A program made the translations under genes and the position numbers. The notes beneath the pieces are model-generated. The model worked only from the letters and a program-made list of their open reading frames with translations, was not told where the DNA came from and searched no databases. Shown in pieces: positions 38,363-52,218 of a DNA stretch of 64,000 nt. Every line of letters starts with the position of its first letter. Positions within the stretch are counted from its first letter, which is position 1. The DNA comes from Calliopsis andreniformis (Eukaryota; Arthropoda; Insecta; Hymenoptera; Andrenidae): the NCBI RefSeq assembly GCF_051401765.1, contig NW_027480531.1:992001-1056000 (forward strand), written 5' to 3'.

Positions 38363-40531
38363 GAGGATTGGGGATTTGGGATTGAGGATTGAGGATTGAG
38401 GATTGAGGATTGAGGATTGAGGATTGAGGATTGAGTATTGAATGTTGAGTATTGAGGATTGAAGGTTGAGGATTGAGGATTGAGGATTGAGGATTGAGGA
38501 TTGAGAATCGAGGATTGAGGATTGAGGATTGAAGCTTGAGGACTGGGTTTCGAGGAGTGACGAATTAGGATTGAGGATTGAGGATTGAGGATTGAGGATT
38601 GCGGATTGAGTATTGAGGATTGAAGATTGAGGATTGAGGATTGAGGATTGAGGATTGAGGACTGAGGATTGAGGATTGAGGATTGAAGATTGACTATTGA
38701 GTATTGAAGATTGAGGATTGAGGATTGAGGATTGAGGATTGAGGATAGAGGATTGAAGATTGAGGATTGGGGATTGAGGATTGACGATTGAGGATTGAGT
38801 GTTGAGGATTGAGAATTGAGGACTCAGGATTGAAGATTGAGTATTGAGGATTCAAGATTGAGGATTGAGGATTGAGGATTGAAGATTGTGGACTGAGTGT
38901 TGAGGGTTGAGTGATGAGAATTAATGTTTGTGGCTTGAGATTTGAAGATTGAAGAATGGGGATTGAGTATTGAAAACTGTGAATTGAGGATATTCTATTG
39001 AGGATTGAGGATTGACAATTGATTGTTGAGGTCTGAGGACTGAAGTTTGCGGATTCAGGATTGAGGATTCGTGATTGAGGTTTCAGGGCTGATGATTGAG
39101 GGTTGAGGATTGAGGATTGAGGATTGAGGATTGAGTATTGAGGATTGAGGATTGAGGATTGATGGGTGAGGATTGAGGATTGAGAATTGAGGATTGAGGA
39201 TTGAGGATTGAAGATTGAGGATTGAGGATTGAGTATTGAGGATTGAGAATAGAGGATAGAAGATTGAGGATTGGGGTTTGAGGACTGACGATTGAGGATT
39301 GAGTATTGAGGATTGAGGATTGAGGATTGAGTATTGAGTATTGAGGATTGCGGATTGAGGATTGAACATTGATTACTGAGTGTTGAAGGTTGAGTGATGA
39401 GAATTGATGTTTGTCGATAGAGATTTGAAGATTGCAGATTGAGCATTGAGTATTGAAAGCTGTGAATTGAGGATATTCTATTGAGCACTGAGGATTGACA
39501 ACCGATTGTTGAGGACTGAAGGCTGAAGTTTGAGGATTCAGGACTGAGTACTCAGAATTGAGGTTTGAGGACTGAGGATTGAGGATTAAAGATTGAGTAT
39601 TGAGGATTGAAGATTGAGGATTAAGGATTGAGTATCGAGGATTGAGGGTTGAGGATGAGGGCTGAGGGTTGAGGATTGAGGTTTGAGGACTGAGGACTGA
39701 GGATTGAGGATTGAGAATTGAGGATTGAGGATTGAGGATTGAAGATTCAGAATTGGGTATTGAGGATTCAAGAATGAGGATAGAGGATTGAGGAATGAGG
39801 ACTGAGGATTGAAGATTGAGTATTGAGGATTGAAGACTGACGATTGAGGATTGAGAATTGAGGATTGAGTATTGAGAATTGAGGATTGCAGATTGAGCAT
39901 TGAGGATTGAAGTTTGAGGATTGACGATCGAGGATTGAGGATTGAGGATTGAATATTGAGGATTGGGGACTGAGTGTTGAGGGTTTAGCGATGAGAATTG
40001 ATGTTTGTGGATAGAGGTTTGAAGATTGCAGATTGCGTATTGAGTATTGAAAACTGTGGATTGAGGATATTCTGTTGAGGATTGAGGATTGACAACTGAT
40101 TGTTGTGGACTGAGGGCTGAATGTTGAGGATTCAGGACTGAGGACTCGGAATTGAGAATTGAGGACTGAGGATTGAGGATTAAAGATTGAGTATTGATGA
40201 TTGAAGATTGAGGATTGAGGATAGAGGATTGAGGATTGAGGTTTGAGGATTGAGGATTGAATGTTGAGTATTGAGTATTGAAGATTGAGGATTGGGGATT
40301 GAGGATTGAGGATTGAGGATTGAAGATTGAGGATTGAGGATTGAAGATTGAGGATCGGGAATTGAGGATGGACAATTGATTGTTGAGGACTGAGGGCTGA
40401 AGGTTGAGGATTCAGGATTGAGGATTCGGTATTGAGGTTTCAGGACTGAGGATTGAGGGTTGAGGATTGAGGATTGAGGATTGAGGATTTGGGATTGAGG
40501 ATTGAGGATTGATGATTGAGGATTGAGGATT
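38363..40531 (+). repeat. Tandem duplication D2169, copy 2 (apparently identical)
   Basis: Cores are at 38989, 39472 and 40066. The copy runs directly on from copy 1 with no spacer and stops matching at about 40540, where GGGGATTTGG is replaced by plain GGATTGA units. Identity over more than 2 kb inside a degenerate satellite means a very recent duplication, recent gene conversion, or an assembly duplication. Confidence 0.92.
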
Positions 40532-43500
40532 GAGGATTGAGGATTGAAGATTGAGTATTGAGTATTTAAGATTGAGGATTGAGGATTAAGGATTGAGGAT
40601 TGAGAATTGAGGATTGAGGATTGAGGATTGAAGATTGAGGATTGGGTATTGAGGAGTGACGAATTAGGCTTGAGGATTGAGGATTCAGGATTGAGGATTG
40701 AGGATTGAAGATTGAGGATTGGGGACTGAGGATTGAAGATTGAGGATTGAGGACTGAGGATTGAGGATTGAGGATTTAGGATTGAAGATTCAGTATTGAG
40801 GATTGAAGATTGAGAATTGAGGATTGAGGATTGAACATTGAGGTCTGAGTGTTGAGGGTTGAGTGATGAGAATTGATGTTTGTGGATGGAGATTTGAAGA
40901 TTGCAGATTGAGGATTGAGTATTGAAAGCTGTGAATTGGGTTTATTCTATTGAGGATTGAGGATTGACAACTGATTGTTGAGGACTGAGGGCTGCACATT
41001 GAGGATTCAGGATTGAGGATTCGGGATTGAGGTTTGAGGACCGAGGATTGTGGGTTGAGGATTGAGGATTGAGGATTGACGCTTGAGGATTGAGGATTGA
41101 GAATGGAGGATTGAAGAGAGAGGACTGAGTGTTGAGGATTGAGTATTGAGAATTGATGTTTGAGGATTGATATTTGATTATTGAATATTGTGGATTGAGT
41201 ATTGATACATGAGAATTCAGGATATTCTATTGAGTATTGAGAATTGAGGATTGATGGTTGGGTATTGAGGATTGATGGTTGAGGGTTGTGTGATGAATAT
41301 TGAGGATTGAGGATTGAGGATTGAGGATTGAGGATTGAGGATTGAAGATTGAGTATTGATGATTGAAGACTGAGGATTGAGGGTTGAGGTTTGAGGATTG
41401 AGGACGAGGACTGACGGTTGAGGATTGAGGCTTGAGGATTGGTGATTGAGGATTGAGGACTGAGGATTGGGGATTGAGGATTGAGCATTGAGGATTGGAG
41501 ATTGAGGACTGGGGATTGAGGATTGAAGATTGAGGATTAAGGATTGGTGATTGGTGATTGAGGATCTAGGATTGGAGATTGATTATTGAGGATTGAAGAT
41601 TGAGGATTGAGGATTGAGGATTGAGAATTGAGAATTGAGGACAAGGACTGAGGGTTGAGGATTGAGGTTTGAGGTATGAGGATTCAGGATTGAGGATTGA
41701 GGATTGAGGATTGAGGATTGAGGATTGAGGATTGAGGATTGAGTATTGAGGATGAGGGTTGATGGTAGAGGATTAAGGTTTGATGAATAAGGACTGAGGA
41801 TTGAGGATTGAGGATTGACGATTGAAGGTTGAATATTGATGATTGAAGATTGAGGATTGAGGATTGAGGGTTGTGGATTGAGGACGAGGACTGAGGGTTG
41901 GGTATTGATGCTTGAGGTCTGAGGATTGAGGATTGAGGATTGCGAATTGAGGATTGAGGATTGTGGATCGAAGATTGAGGATTTGGTATTGAGGATTGAA
42001 GAATGAGGATTGAGGATTGAGGATTGACGATTGAGGATTGAAAATTGAGTTTTGAGGGTTGAAGATTGAGGATTGAGGATTGAGGATTGAGGATTGAGGA
42101 TTGAAGGTTGAGTATTGAGGATTGAAGATTGAGGATTGAGGATTGAGGACTGAGGATTGAGGATTGAAGATTGAGTATTGAGGATTGAGGATTGAGGATT
42201 GAGGATTTAGGATTGAAGATTGAGGATTGGGTATTGAGGATTGAACATTCAGGATTGAGGATTGAGGATAGAGGATTGAGGATTGAGGATTGAAGATTGA
42301 ATATTGATGATTGAAGGTTGAGGATTGAGGATTGAGGGTTGTGGATTGCGGATGAGGACTGAGGGTTGGGTATTGATGTCTGAGGTCTGAGGATTGAGGA
42401 TTGAGGATTGAGAATTGAGGATTGAGGATTGAGGATTGAGTATTGAGGATTGAGGATTGAGGATTGAGTATTGAGTGTTGAGGATTGAGGATTGAGGATT
42501 GAACATTGATTACTGAGTGTTGAGGGCTGAGTGGTGAGAATTGATGTTTGTCGATAGAGATTTGAAGATTGCAGATTGAGCATTGAGTATTGAAAGCTGT
42601 GAATTCAGGATATTCTATTGAGGACTGAGGATTGACAACCGATTGTTGAGGACTGAAGGCTGAAGCTTGAGGATTCAGGACTGAGTACTCAGAATTGAGG
42701 TTTGAAGACTGAGGATTGAGGATTAAAGATTGAGTATTGAGGATTGAAGATTGAGGATTGAGGATTGAGTATCGAGGATTGAGGATTGAGGATGAGGGCT
42801 GAGGGTTGAGGATTGAGGTTTGAGGACTGAGGACTGAGGATTGAGGATTGAGACTTGAGGATTGAGGATTGAGGATTGAAGATTCAGAATTGGGTATTGA
42901 GGATTCAAGAATGGGGATAGAGGATTGAGGAATGAGGACTGAGGATTGAAGATTGAGTATTTAGGATTGAAGACTGACGATTGAGGATTGAGAATTGAGG
43001 ATTGAGTATTGAGCATTGAGGATTGCAGATTGAGCATTGAGGATTGAAGATAGAGGATTGAGGATCGAGGATTAAGGATTGAGGATTGAATATTGAGGAT
43101 TGGGGACTGAGTGTTGAGGGTTTAGTGATGAGAATTGATGTTTGTGGATAGAGGTTTGAAGATTGCAGATTGAGTATTGAGTATTGAAAACTGTGGATTG
43201 AGGATATTCTGTTGAGGATTGAGGATTGACAACTGATTGTTGTGGACTGAGGGCTGAATGTTGAGGATTCAGGACTGAGGACTCGGAATTGAGAATTGAG
43301 GACTGAGGATTGAGGATTAAAGATTGAGTATTGATGATTGAAGATTGAGGATTGAGGACTGAGGATTGAGGATTGAGAATTGAGGATTGAGGATTGAGGA
43401 TTGAAAATTGGGAATTGGGTATTGAGGATTGAAGAATGAGGATTGAGGATTGAGGATTGAAGATTGAGTATTGAGGATTGAAGATTGAGGATTGAGGATT

Positions 43501-44080
43501 GAGGATTGAGGATAGGGCATTGAAGATTGAGTATTGAGGCTTGAAGATTGACGATTGAGGATTGAGAATTGAGGATTGAGCATTGAGGATTGAGGATTCA
43601 AGGTTGAGCATTGAGGATTGAAGGTTGAGGATTGAGGATTGAGGATAGAGGATTGAGGATTGAATATTGATGATTGGGGACTGAGTGTTGAGGGTTGATG
43701 ATTGAAAATTGAGGATTGGGTATTGAGGATTGAGGATTGAGGATTGTGGATTGAGGATTGAGGATTGAGGATTGAGGATTGAGGATTGAAGGTTGAATAT
43801 TGATGAATGAAGATTGAGGATTGAGGGTTGAGGATTGAGGATTGAAGATAGAGGATTTGGTATTGAGGATTGAAGAATGAGGATTGAGGATTGAGGATTG
43901 ACGGTTGAGGATTAAGGATTGAGTTTTGAGGATTGAAGATTGAGGATTGAGGATTGAGGATTGAGGGTTGAGGATTGAAGGTTGAGTATTGAGGATTGAA
44001 GGTTGAGGATTGAGGATTGAGGACTGAGGATTGAGGATTGAAGATTGAGGATTGAAGATTGAATTTTGATGATTGAAGAT
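40532..44080 (+). repeat. Array segment related to 53.4-57 kb
   Basis: Cores are at 40941 (altered, GTTTATT), 41221 (B), 42609 (with GAATTCA) and 43203. The same order A-altered, B, A with GAATTCA, A occurs at 53727, 54007, 55284 and 55885. The offsets 42609 to 55284 (12675) and 43203 to 55885 (12682) differ by one heptamer. This segment is therefore an older relative of the terminal HOR family. Confidence 0.78.
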
Positions 44081-47000
44081 TGAGGATTGAGGATTGAGGG
44101 TTATGGATTGCGGATGAGGACTGAGGGTAGGGTATTGATGTCTGAGGTCTGAGGATTGAGGATTGAGGATTGAGAACAGAGGATTGAGGATTGAGGATTG
44201 AAGATTGAGGATTGGGTGATGAGGATTGAAGAATGAGGATAGAGGATTGAGGATTGAAGATTGAGGGTTGAAGATTGAGTATTGAGGATTGAGGGTTGAG
44301 TATTGAGGATTGAGGATTCAGGATTGAGGATTGAGGATAGAGGATTGAGGATTGAGGACTGAGGATTGAGGATTGAAGGTTGACTATTGAGGTTTGATGA
44401 ATAAGGACTGAGGATTGAGGATTGAGGATTGACGATTGAAGGTTGAATATTGATGATTGAAGATTGAGGATTGAGGATTGAGGGTTGTGGATTGAGGACG
44501 AGGACTGAGGGTTGGGTATTGATGCTTGAGGTCTGAGGATTGAGGATTGAGGATTGCGAATTGAGGATTGAGGGTTGTGGATCGAAGATTGAGGATTTGG
44601 TATTGAGGATTGAAGAATGAGGATTGAGGATTGAGGATTGACGATTGAGGATTGAAAATTGAGTTTTGAGGGTTGAAGATTGAGGATTGAGGATTGAGGA
44701 TTGAGGATTGAGGATTGAAGGTTGAGTATTGAGGATTGAAGATTGAGGATTGAGGATTGAGAACTGAGGATTGAGGATTGAAGATTGAGTATTGAGGATT
44801 GAGGATTGAGGATTGAGGATTTAGGATTGAAGATTGAGGATTGGGTATTGAGGATTGAACATTCAGGATTGAGGATTGAGGATAGAGGATTGATGATTGA
44901 GGATTGTGGATTGAATATTGATGATTGAAGGTTGAGGATTGAGGATTGAGGGTTGTGGATTGCGGATGAGGACTGAGGGTTGGGTATTGACGTCTGAGGT
45001 CTGAGGATTGAGGATTGAGGATTGAGAATTGAGGATTGAGGATTGAGATTGAAGATAGAGGATTGGTGTTTGAGGATTGACGATTGAGGATTGAGTATTG
45101 AGGATTGAGGATTGAGGATTGAGTATTGAGTATTGAGGCTTGAAGATTGACGATTGAGGATTGAGAATTGAGGATTGAGCATTGAGGATTGAGGATTCAA
45201 GGTTGAGCATTGAGGATTGAAGGTTGAGGATTGAGGATTGAGGATAGAGGATTGAGGATTGAATATTGAGGATTGGGGACTGAGTGTTGAGGGTTGATGA
45301 TTGAAAATTGAAGATTGGGTATTGAGGATTGAGGATTGAGGATTGAAGATTGAGGATTGAGGATTGAAGATTGAGGATCGGGAATTGAGTATTGACGATT
45401 GAGGATTGAGTATTGAGGATTGAGAACTGAGGATTGAGAATTGAAGATTGAGTATTGAGGATTGAAGATTGTTGACTGAGTGTTGAGGGTTGAGTGATGA
45501 GAATTGATGTTAGTGGATTGAGGTTTGAAGATTGAAGAATGGGGATTGAGTATTGAATACTGTGAATTGAGGATATTCTATTGAGGATTGAGGATTGACT
45601 ATTGATTGTTGAGGACTGAGGGCTGAAGGTTGAGGATTCAGGATTGAGGATTCGGTATTGAGGTTTCAGGACAGAGGATTGAGGGTTGAGGATTGAGTAT
45701 TGAGGATTGAGGATTGAGGATTGAGAATTGAGGATTGAGGATTTGGTATTGAGGTTTCAGGATTGAGGATTGGGGATTGAGGATTGAGGATTATGGATTG
45801 AGGATTGAAGGTTGAATATTGATGATTGATGATTGAGGATTGAGGATTGAGGATTGAAGATTGACGATTGAGGATTGAGGATTGAGGATTGAGAATAGAG
45901 GATTGAAGATTGAGGATTGGTGTTTGAGGATTGACTATTGAGGATTGAGTATTGAGGATTGAGGATTGCAGATTGAGTACTGAGGATTGAAGATTGAGGA
46001 TTGAGGATTGAGGATTGAGGATTGAGGACTGAGGATTGAGGATTGACGATTGAAGATTGAGTATTGAGGATTGAAGATTGACGATTGAGGATTGAGGATT
46101 GAGGATTGAGAATAGAGGATTGAAGATTGAGGATTGGTGTTTGAGGATTGACGATTGAGGATTGAGTATTGAGGATTGAGGATTGAGGATTGAGGATTGA
46201 GTATTGAGTATTGAGGATTGAGGATTGAGGATTGAACATTGATTACTGAGTGTTGAGGGCTGAGTGGTGAGAATTATATGTTTGTCGATAGAGATTTGAA
46301 GATTGCAGATTGAGCATTGAGTATTGAAAGCTGTGAATTCAGGATATTCTATTGAGGACTGAGGATTAACAACCGATTGTTGAGGACTGAAGGCTGAAGC
46401 TTGAGGATTCAGGACTGAGGACTCAGAATTGAGGTTTGAGGACTGAGGATTGAGGATTAAAGATTGAGTATTGAGGATTGAAGATTGAGGATTGGGGATT
46501 GCGGATTGAGGATTGAGGATTGAGGATTGAAGGTTGAATATTGATGAATGAAGATTGAGGACTGAGGATTGAGGATTGAAGATTGAGGATTGAAGATTGA
46601 ATTTTGATGATTGAAGATTGAGGATTGAGGATTGAGGGTTATGGATTGCGGATGAGGACTGAGGGTAGGGTATTGATGTCTGAGGTCTGAGGATTGAGGA
46701 TTGAGGATTGAGAACAGAGGATTGAGAATTGAGGATTGAAGATTGAGGATTGGGTGATGAGGATTGAAGAATGAGGATAGAGGATTGAGGACTGAGGATT
46801 GAGGATTGAGGATTTAGAATTGAAGATTCAGTATTGAGGATTGAAGATTGAGAATTGAGGATTGAGGATTGAACATTGAGGACTGAGTGTTGAGGGTTGA
46901 GTGATGAGAATTGATGTTTGTGGATGGAGATTTGAAGATTGCAGATTGAGGATTGAGTATTGAAAGCTGTGAATTGGGTTCATTCTATTGAGGATTGAGG

Positions 47001-48149
47001 ATTGACAACTGTTGAGGACTGAGGGCTGCACATTGAGGATTCAGGATTGAGGATTCGGGATTGAGGTTTGAGGACCGATGATTGTGGGTTGAGGATTGAG
47101 GATTGAGGATTGACGCTTGAGGATTGAGGATTGAGAATGGACGATTGAAGAGAGAGGACTGAGTGTTGAGGATTGAGTATTGAGAATTGATGTTTGAGGA
47201 TTGAGATTTGATTATTGAATATTGTGGATTGAGTATTGATACATGAGAATTCAGGATATTCTATTGAGTATTGAGAATTGAGGATTGATGGTTGAGGTTT
47301 GTGTGATGAATATTGAGTATTGAGGATTGAGGATTGAGGATTGAGGATTGAGGATTGAGGATTGAAGATTGAGTATTGATGATTGAAGACTGAGGATTGA
47401 GGGTTGAGGTTTGAGGATTGAGGACGAGGACTGACGGTTGAGGATTGAGGCTTGAGGATTGGTGATTGAGGATTGAGGACTGAGGATTGGGGATTGAGGA
47501 TTGAGCATTGAGGATTGGAGATTGAGGACTGGGGATTGAGGATTGAAGATTGAGGATTAAGGATTGGTGATTGGGGATCGAGGATCTAGGATTGGAGATT
47601 GATTATTGAGGATTGAAGATTGAGGATTGAGGATTGAGGATTGAGAATTGAGAACTGAGGACAAGGACTGAGGATTGAGGATTGAGGTTTGAGGTATGAG
47701 GATTCAGGATTGAGGATTGAGGATTGAGGATTGAGGATTGAGGATTGAGGATTGAGGATTGAGTATTAAGGATGAGGGTTGATGGTTGAGGATTGAGGTT
47801 TGATGAATAAGGACTGAGGATTGAGGATTGAGGATTGACAATTGAAGGTTGAATATTGATGATTGAAGATTGAGGATTAAGGATTGAGGGTTGTGGATTG
47901 AGGACGAGGACTGAGGGTTGGGTATTGATGCTTGAGGTCTGAGGATTGAGGATTGAGGATTGCGAATTGAGGATTGAGGATTGTGGATCGAAGATTGAGG
48001 ATTTGGTATTGAGGATTGAAGAATGAGGATTGAGGATTGAGGATTGACGATTGAGGATTGAAAATTGAGTTTTGAGGGTTGAAGATTGAGGATTGAGGAT
48101 TGAGGATTGAGGATTGAGGATTGAAGGTTGAGTATTGAGGATTGAAGAT
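44081..48149 (+). repeat. Tandem duplication D4069, copy 1
   Basis: Cores are at 45572 (A-prime), 46343, 46979 (altered, GTTCATT) and 47255 (B). All of them, and the landmark TTATGG at 44101 and 48170, recur at exactly +4069 bp. Open-frame ends at 44863, 45757, 46828 and 47251 recur at the same offset. The cassette at 46979 has a 4-bp loss in the AACTGATTG segment after the core, which shortens its distance to the B core from 280 to 276 bp. Confidence 0.9.
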
Positions 48150-51100
48150 TGAGGATTGAGGATTGAGGGTTATGGATTGCGGATGAGGACTGAGGGTAGG
48201 GTATTGATGTCTGAGGTCTGAGGATTGAGGATTGAGGATTGAGAACAGAGGATTGAGGATTGAGGATTGAAGATTGAGGATTGGGTGATGAGGATTGAAG
48301 AATGAGGATAGAGGATTGAGGATTGAAGATTGAGGGTTGAAGATTGAGTATTGAGGATTGAGGGTTGAGTATTGAGGATTGAGGATTCAGGATTGAGGAT
48401 TGAGGATAGAGGATTGAGGATTGAGGACTGAGGATTGAGGATTGAAGGTTGACTATTGAGGTTTGATGAATAAGGACTGAGGATTGAGGATTGAGGATTG
48501 ACGATTGAAGGTTGAATATTGATGATTGAAGATTGAGGATTGAGGATTGAGGGTTGTGGATTGAGGACGAGGACTGAGGGTTGGGTATTGATGCTTGAGG
48601 TCTGAGGATTGAGGATTGAGGATTGCGAATTGAGGATTGAGGGTTGTGGATCGAAGATTGAGGATTTGGTATTGAGGATTGAAGAATGAGGATTGAGGAT
48701 TGAGGATTGACGATTGAGGATTGAAAATTGAGTTTTGAGGGTTGAAGATTGAGGATTGAGGATTGAGGATTGAGGATTGAGGATTGAAGGTTGAGTATTG
48801 AGGATTGAAGATTGAGGATTGAGGATTGAGAACTGAGGATTGAGGATTGAAGATTGAGTATTGAGGATTGAGGATTGAGGATTGAGGATTTAGGATTGAA
48901 GATTGAGGATTGGGTATTGAGGATTGAACATTCAGGATTGAGGATTGAGGATAGAGGATTGATGATTGAGGATTGTGGATTGAATATTGATGATTGAAGG
49001 TTGAGGATTGAGGATTGAGGGTTGTGGATTGCGGATGAGGACTGAGGGTTGGGTATTGACGTCTGAGGTCTGAGGATTGAGGATTGAGGATTGAGAATTG
49101 AGGATTGAGGATTGAGATTGAAGATAGAGGATTGGTGTTTGAGGATTGACGATTGAGGATTGAGTATTGAGGATTGAGGATTGAGGATTGAGTATTGAGT
49201 ATTGAGGCTTGAAGATTGACGATTGAGGATTGAGAATTGAGGATTGAGCATTGAGGATTGAGGATTCAAGGTTGAGCATTGAGGATTGAAGGTTGAGGAT
49301 TGAGGATTGAGGATAGAGGATTGAGGATTGAATATTGAGGATTGGGGACTGAGTGTTGAGGGTTGATGATTGAAAATTGAAGATTGGGTATTGAGGATTG
49401 AGGATTGAGGATTGAAGATTGAGGATTGAGGATTGAAGATTGAGGATCGGGAATTGAGTATTGACGATTGAGGATTGAGTATTGAGGATTGAGAACTGAG
49501 GATTGAGAATTGAAGATTGAGTATTGAGGATTGAAGATTGTTGACTGAGTGTTGAGGGTTGAGTGATGAGAATTGATGTTAGTGGATTGAGGTTTGAAGA
49601 TTGAAGAATGGGGATTGAGTATTGAATACTGTGAATTGAGGATATTCTATTGAGGATTGAGGATTGACTATTGATTGTTGAGGACTGAGGGCTGAAGGTT
49701 GAGGATTCAGGATTGAGGATTCGGTATTGAGGTTTCAGGACAGAGGATTGAGGGTTGAGGATTGAGTATTGAGGATTGAGGATTGAGGATTGAGAATTGA
49801 GGATTGAGGATTTGGTATTGAGGTTTCAGGATTGAGGATTGGGGATTGAGGATTGAGGATTATGGATTGAGGATTGAAGGTTGAATATTGATGATTGATG
49901 ATTGAGGATTGAGGATTGAGGATTGAAGATTGACGATTGAGGATTGAGGATTGAGGATTGAGAATAGAGGATTGAAGATTGAGGATTGGTGTTTGAGGAT
50001 TGACTATTGAGGATTGAGTATTGAGGATTGAGGATTGCAGATTGAGTACTGAGGATTGAAGATTGAGGATTGAGGATTGAGGATTGAGGATTGAGGACTG
50101 AGGATTGAGGATTGACGATTGAAGATTGAGTATTGAGGATTGAAGATTGACGATTGAGGATTGAGGATTGAGGATTGAGAATAGAGGATTGAAGATTGAG
50201 GATTGGTGTTTGAGGATTGACGATTGAGGATTGAGTATTGAGGATTGAGGATTGAGGATTGAGGATTGAGTATTGAGTATTGAGGATTGAGGATTGAGGA
50301 TTGAACATTGATTACTGAGTGTTGAGGGCTGAGTGGTGAGAATTATATGTTTGTCGATAGAGATTTGAAGATTGCAGATTGAGCATTGAGTATTGAAAGC
50401 TGTGAATTCAGGATATTCTATTGAGGACTGAGGATTAACAACCGATTGTTGAGGACTGAAGGCTGAAGCTTGAGGATTCAGGACTGAGGACTCAGAATTG
50501 AGGTTTGAGGACTGAGGATTGAGGATTAAAGATTGAGTATTGAGGATTGAAGATTGAGGATTGGGGATTGCGGATTGAGGATTGAGGATTGAGGATTGAA
50601 GGTTGAATATTGATGAATGAAGATTGAGGACTGAGGATTGAGGATTGAAGATTGAGGATTGAAGATTGAATTTTGATGATTGAAGATTGAGGATTGAGGA
50701 TTGAGGGTTATGGATTGCGGATGAGGACTGAGGGTAGGGTATTGATGTCTGAGGTCTGAGGATTGAGGATTGAGGATTGAGAACAGAGGATTGAGAATTG
50801 AGGATTGAAGATTGAGGATTGGGTGATGAGGATTGAAGAATGAGGATAGAGGATTGAGGACTGAGGATTGAGGATTGAGGATTTAGAATTGAAGATTCAG
50901 TATTGAGGATTGAAGATTGAGAATTGAGGATTGAGGATTGAACATTGAGGACTGAGTGTTGAGGGTTGAGTGATGAGAATTGATGTTTGTGGATGGAGAT
51001 TTGAAGATTGCAGATTGAGGATTGAGTATTGAAAGCTGTGAATTGGGTTCATTCTATTGAGGATTGAGGATTGACAACTGTTGAGGACTGAGGGCTGCAC

Positions 51101-52218
51101 ATTGAGGATTCAGGATTGAGGATTCGGGATTGAGGTTTGAGGACCGATGATTGTGGGTTGAGGATTGAGGATTGAGGATTGACGCTTGAGGATTGAGGAT
51201 TGAGAATGGACGATTGAAGAGAGAGGACTGAGTGTTGAGGATTGAGTATTGAGAATTGATGTTTGAGGATTGAGATTTGATTATTGAATATTGTGGATTG
51301 AGTATTGATACATGAGAATTCAGGATATTCTATTGAGTATTGAGAATTGAGGATTGATGGTTGAGGTTTGTGTGATGAATATTGAGTATTGAGGATTGAG
51401 GATTGAGGATTGAGGATTGAGGATTGAGGATTGAAGATTGAGTATTGATGATTGAAGACTGAGGATTGAGGGTTGAGGTTTGAGGATTGAGGACGAGGAC
51501 TGACGGTTGAGGATTGAGGCTTGAGGATTGGTGATTGAGGATTGAGGACTGAGGATTGGGGATTGAGGATTGAGCATTGAGGATTGGAGATTGAGGACTG
51601 GGGATTGAGGATTGAAGATTGAGGATTAAGGATTGGTGATTGGGGATCGAGGATCTAGGATTGGAGATTGATTATTGAGGATTGAAGATTGAGGATTGAG
51701 GATTGAGGATTGAGAATTGAGAACTGAGGACAAGGACTGAGGATTGAGGATTGAGGTTTGAGGTATGAGGATTCAGGATTGAGGATTGAGGATTGAGGAT
51801 TGAGGATTGAGGATTGAGGATTGAGGATTGAGTATTAAGGATGAGGGTTGATGGTTGAGGATTGAGGTTTGATGAATAAGGACTGAGGATTGAGGATTGA
51901 GGATTGACAATTGAAGGTTGAATATTGATGATTGAAGATTGAGGATTAAGGATTGAGGGTTGTGGATTGAGGACGAGGACTGAGGGTTGGGTATTGATGC
52001 TTGAGGTCTGAGGATTGAGGATTGAGGATTGCGAATTGAGGATTGAGGATTGTGGATCGAAGATTGAGGATTTGGTATTGAGGATTGAAGAATGAGGATT
52101 GAGGATTGAGGATTGACGATTGAGGATTGAAAATTGAGTTTTGAGGGTTGAAGATTGAGGATTGAGGATTGAGGATTGAGGATTGAGGATTGAAGGTTGA
52201 GTATTGAGGATTGAAGAT
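48150..52218 (+). repeat. Tandem duplication D4069, copy 2
   Basis: Cores are at 49641, 50412, 51048 and 51324. The copy is colinear with copy 1 with no length difference seen. At about 52220 the sequence changes to the GGACTGAGGATTGAGG-rich stretch that also follows at 42150, which fits an unequal exchange between related segments. The last 1.4 kb also forms the start of the next higher-order family (offset 5851 to 56.7 kb). Confidence 0.89.

Noticed and set aside
36194..40531. Treating the identical 2169-bp copies as certain biology
   Set aside because: Perfect tandem copies in satellites are a common assembly artefact. The duplication is reported as seen, but its reality rests on spanning reads.
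43317..45200. Long minus-strand open reading frame of 627 codons, and dozens of others of 60-550 codons
   Set aside because: The repeat arithmetic opens all three minus frames and yields the same seven-residue cycle in each. Ends coincide with sixth-base variants or with CTA/TCA/TTA in the cassettes. Neighbouring frames overlap and are equally open, and I saw no gene-like start signal or change of codon use. No CDS is supported.
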